In this document: positions 61,462-64,000 of the stretch, in pieces
Layout: each line of letters begins with the position of its first letter
Position numbering within the stretch: position 1 is the first letter of the stretch
Assembly (NCBI GenBank): GCA_038184435.1
Contig: CP116227.1
Span: 2,385,501 to 2,449,500, forward strand
From: Nocardioides alkalitolerans
GTDB taxonomy: Bacteria > Actinomycetota > Actinomycetes > Propionibacteriales > Nocardioidaceae
Reading direction: 5' to 3'
DNA: 64,000 nt
Program-made: the position numbers and the translations under genes
The notes under the pieces: model-generated
What the model saw: only the letters and a program-made list of their open reading frames with translations
Databases searched by the model: none
What the model was told of the DNA's origin: nothing

Positions 61462-61534
61462 GGGTCACTCCCTCGGGACGGCAGCCGCATCATGCGCCTC
61501 CGCCGCCCCGGGTGGGAGTGGTACGAGCGTTTCT

Positions 61535-62734
61535 TTACCCGGCCTCGCCGCGCGTGCCGTTGCGGAGGTGGATGCTCTGCAGCACCCCGACGGCGAGCAT
61601 GACCGCGAAGAGGGACGAGCCACCGTAGGAGACGAACGGCAGCGGCACCCCGGTGACCGGCATGATGCCGAGGCACATCCCGACGTTCTGGAACGCCTGG
61701 AACCCGAACCAGCAGGCGATGCCGCCCGCGGCCACGCGGCCGAAGGCGTCGTCGGAGGCCGACGCGATGCGCAGGGCGCGCCAGACGACGAGCGCCAGGA
61801 GCGCGACGATGGCACCAGCCCCGACGAGGCCCAGCTCCTCCCCCGCGACCGTGAAGATGAAGTCGGTCTGCTGCTCGGGCACGAACCCCGAGCGCGTCTG
61901 CGACCCCTCGAAGAGACCCTGGCCGAAGAGGCCCCCGTTGCCGATGGCGATGCGCGCCTGCTCCGTGTTGTAGCCCGCCCCGAGGGGGTCGCGGTTCGGG
62001 TCCATGAAGGCCAGGAAGCGGTCGAGCTGGTAGGGCTTGAGGACCCCGGCGCCGACGGCCGCGACGGCCGCGCCCGCTCCCGCGAGCAGGAGCCCGAGGA
62101 GCCAGCGCCGCGGCGTGCCGGCGATCGCGAGCACGCCGAGCACGGTCGCCGTCAGCACGAGCATGGTGCCGAGGTCGGGCTGGGCCAGGATCAGCGCGGC
62201 GGGCACGGCGGCGATGGCGAGCATGCCCACGACCTCGCGGGTGCCGACCGAACGGCGCCACGACGCCTGCGCGCGCTCGGCGACGAGGAGGGCCATGCCG
62301 ACGACGACCGCCAGCTTCGCGAACTCCGCCGGCTGGATCGACATGCCGCCGAGGCGCAGCCACGACCGGGAGCCGTTGATGGTCGACCCCATGACGAGCA
62401 CGAGCACGAGGCCGACCACCGAGACGAGGTAGACCAGGGGCGCCACGATGCGCAGCCAGCGGTGGTCGGTCGCCACGACGACGACCGCGAGCACCACCCC
62501 GATCGCGACGTTGACGAGCTGGCGGCGCAGGAAGGCGGTCGAGTCGTCCCCGACGAGCGAGGCGCGTGTCGCCGTGGCCGACCAGACGAGCAGGGTGCCG
62601 ACGACGAGCAGCACGGCGACGGCGGCGAGGAGGACCCAGTCGAGACCGGGGATCCGGGTGCGGGTCGTGGCGGCGACCGCCCCGCGGCCGCCGAGCGGGC
62701 GGGCCCCGAGCGGGCGCAGCGGGGTGACGGTCAC
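61535..62734 (-). CDS. rodA: Rod-shape/peptidoglycan polymerase RodA (SEDS family)
   Basis: A 399-residue SEDS glycosyltransferase with ten hydrophobic segments. Conserved stretches include GSTINGSRSWLRLGGMSIQPAEFAKL (near 130), AQPDLGTMLVL (near 180), FVPEQQTDFIFTVAGEELGLVGA (near 280), and LPFVSYGGSSLFA near the C-terminus (longer ones quoted in part). It polymerises glycan strands from lipid II with its partner class B PBP, encoded just upstream with a GTGA overlap. The N-terminal 25 residues are a short cytoplasmic extension. Confidence 0.95.
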   Translation of the reverse strand: MTVTPLRPLGARPLGGRGAVAATTRTRIPGLDWVLLAAVAVLLVVGTLLVWSATATRASLVGDDSTAFLRRQLVNVAIGVVLAVVVVATDHRWLRIVAPLVYLVSVVGLVLVLVMGSTINGSRSWLRLGGMSIQPAEFAKLAVVVGMALLVAERAQASWRRSVGTREVVGMLAIAAVPAALILAQPDLGTMLVLTATVLGVLAIAGTPRRWLLGLLLAGAGAAVAAVGAGVLKPYQLDRFLAFMDPNRDPLGAGYNTEQARIAIGNGGLFGQGLFEGSQTRSGFVPEQQTDFIFTVAGEELGLVGAGAIVALLALVVWRALRIASASDDAFGRVAAGGIACWFGFQAFQNVGMCLGIMPVTGVPLPFVSYGGSSLFAVMLAVGVLQSIHLRNGTRGEAG

Positions 62735-64000
62735 GAGCCCTCCTCCGGGTCGCGGGCCGGCGGGAGGATGGAGCCGTCGGGCGTGAACGTCGGGAGCTCC
62801 TCGCCGGCGACCACGCCCGGGATCGCGGCGGCGGCCGGGACGACCGCGTCGCCCTCGACGCCGTACAGCGACTCCCAGATCGCACGCACCGCCGGGCCGG
62901 ACGTGCCCGAGCCCGTGCCGCCCTGCGACACCATCATCACGACGACGTAGTCGTCGGAGTACGACGCGACCCACGACGTCGACTGCTTGCCGTAGACCTC
63001 CGCGGAGCCGGTCTTGGACCGCACCACCACGTCGTCGAGCGGGAACCCGCCCATGCGCCAGGCCATCGTGCCCTCGCGGGTCACGCCCTGCAGCGCGCCG
63101 TCGATGTAGTCGACGACGTCGGACGGCACGTCGACCGTGGCCTTCACCTCGGGCTCGATCTCCCGCACCAGCTCGCCGTCCGGCGAGACGACGGCCTTCG
63201 CGACCCGCGGCTCGTAGAGCGTGCCGCCGTTGGCGAGCGCGGCGTACGCGTCGGCCAGCTGCAGCGGCGTGACGATCGTGTCGCCCTGCCCGATGGAGAA
63301 GTTGACGGCGTCACCGGCCCGGTAGGCGTACCCCTCCGCGCAGAACTCGCGCGCGAACCGGTGCTGGAAGTCGTTGCCGTCCTCCTCCGCGAGGTCGCAG
63401 TAGAAGTCCTTCTGCGCGTCGTAGTACTCCCGCTTCCAGGCGCGGTCGGCGATCCGGCCCGACGCCTCGCCGGGCAGGTCGACGCCCGTCGCGGTGCCGA
63501 AGCCCCACTCCTTGGCCTCGTCCACCAGCGGGTCGAAGGCGTCGACGTCCTCGACGTCGGAGCCGTAGGTGGCCCAGAAGTCGTAGCCGATCCGGTAGAA
63601 GAACGTGTTGCAGGAGACCTCGAGCGCCTTCGCGAAGCCGATGGAGCCGTAGGCCCCCGACTCGTAGTTCTTGAAGTCGCGGTTGCCGACCCGCAGGCTC
63701 GACGAGCAGTCGAGGCGGCTGTCGGTGGTGTAGCCGTTCTCGAGCGCCCCGGCCGTCATGAACGGCTTCCACGTCGACCCCGGCGCGAACTGGCCCTGCG
63801 TCGCGCGGGAGAGCAGCGGGGTGCCCGCCTCCTCCGAGTAGAGCCGGTCGAGGTCGGTCTGGGAGATGCCGCCCGTCCACACGCCCGGGTCGTAGGTCGG
63901 CTGGCTCGCCATCGCCACGATCCGGCCCGTGTCGGCCTCCATGACGACGACGGCGCCGGAGTCCGCGACGTAGTTGCGCCCCGTCACCGTGTCCCGGGTG
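62731..64000 (-). CDS. mrdA: Penicillin-binding protein 2, class B (5' end outside window)
   Basis: The C-terminal 423 residues of a class B PBP. The catalytic serine is in the SxxK motif GSTWKPF (near visible residue 70), the second motif SCN lies in VSCNTFFY, and KTGSAEV is the third motif. This transpeptidase crosslinks strands made by RodA, whose gene overlaps its 3' end. The gene continues past the window edge, where mreC/mreD/mreB would be expected. A Pro-rich C-terminal tail of about 40 residues follows the last strand. Confidence 0.95.
   Translation of the reverse strand, partial: TRDTVTGRNYVADSGAVVVMEADTGRIVAMASQPTYDPGVWTGGISQTDLDRLYSEEAGTPLLSRATQGQFAPGSTWKPFMTAGALENGYTTDSRLDCSSSLRVGNRDFKNYESGAYGSIGFAKALEVSCNTFFYRIGYDFWATYGSDVEDVDAFDPLVDEAKEWGFGTATGVDLPGEASGRIADRAWKREYYDAQKDFYCDLAEEDGNDFQHRFAREFCAEGYAYRAGDAVNFSIGQGDTIVTPLQLADAYAALANGGTLYEPRVAKAVVSPDGELVREIEPEVKATVDVPSDVVDYIDGALQGVTREGTMAWRMGGFPLDDVVVRSKTGSAEVYGKQSTSWVASYSDDYVVVMMVSQGGTGSGTSGPAVRAIWESLYGVEGDAVVPAAAAIPGVVAGEELPTFTPDGSILPPARDPEEGS

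Noticed and set aside
59741..61468. N-terminal extension of the radical SAM frame
   Set aside because: It overlaps the secreted Ig-like gene in another frame. The family N-terminus and GAGG site support the GTG at 59740.

Overview
The window is a very GC-rich chromosomal stretch from an actinobacterium, most likely a member of the Nocardioidaceae (Nocardioides/Aeromicrobium type). This is inferred from third-position GC bias, frequent GTG starts, many leaderless -10 boxes, a DUF222/HNH (13E12-type) gene, and the conserved actinobacterial order pbp2-rodA-radical SAM-DUF2344-rne-rplU-rpmA-obgE-proB. No rRNA, tRNA, CRISPR array, transposase or prophage is visible.

Layout. 1-3.3 kb: end of a CHRD-domain surface protein with its class F sortase, then a PadR regulator coupled to an EmrB-type MFS pump. 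3.3-3.8 kb: a convergent intergenic region full of strong inverted repeats. 3.8-7 kb: ilvD and divergent gdhA. 7-11.3 kb: a HAD phosphatase/mutase coupled to a GH65 phosphorylase, and an EamA exporter. 11.3-15.2 kb: a PhoD phosphatase, an alpha/beta hydrolase and a PQQ-type sugar dehydrogenase lipoprotein. 15.2-15.65 kb: a noncoding block with a 125-bp direct repeat.

15.65-21.96 kb is the most interesting region. A cobalamin riboswitch heads five genes joined by GTGA overlaps: a secreted alpha/alpha-toroid protein, a secreted and membrane-anchored DUF4430-like protein, and the T, double-ATPase and S parts of an ECF transporter. The two secreted proteins resemble the two domains of animal intrinsic factor/transcobalamin, split into separate chains. 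I read the operon as a vitamin B12 (corrinoid) capture and import system.

22-30 kb: gatCAB, a SigE-family sigma factor fused in frame to a membrane/beta-propeller protein, a lipoprotein and ligA. 30-37 kb: a hypothetical protein, a DUF222/HNH nuclease with 31-bp tandem repeats upstream, a TetR/MFS pair, an alpha/beta hydrolase coupled to a serpin-like gene, and a DJ-1/PfpI protein. 37-42.4 kb: iscS-mnmA-short MetE-like operon, then divergent benE and an XRE-cupin regulator around one operator.

42.4-64 kb: the housekeeping cluster proB, obgE, rpmA, rplU, metX-metY, rne, DUF2344, a winged-helix protein, two DUF4190-like membrane proteins (the first apparently frameshifted), secreted Ig-like proteins, the B12-binding-type radical SAM protein, rodA and the 3' part of pbp2. 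The metXY pair and the winged-helix/DUF4190/secreted-protein block interrupt the usual gene order.

Across the window at least 13 genes have a -10 box (TANNNT, or CATGAT/CAAGAT) ending exactly 6 or 7 nt before the start codon. This points to widespread leaderless mRNAs and helped choose the starts given here.
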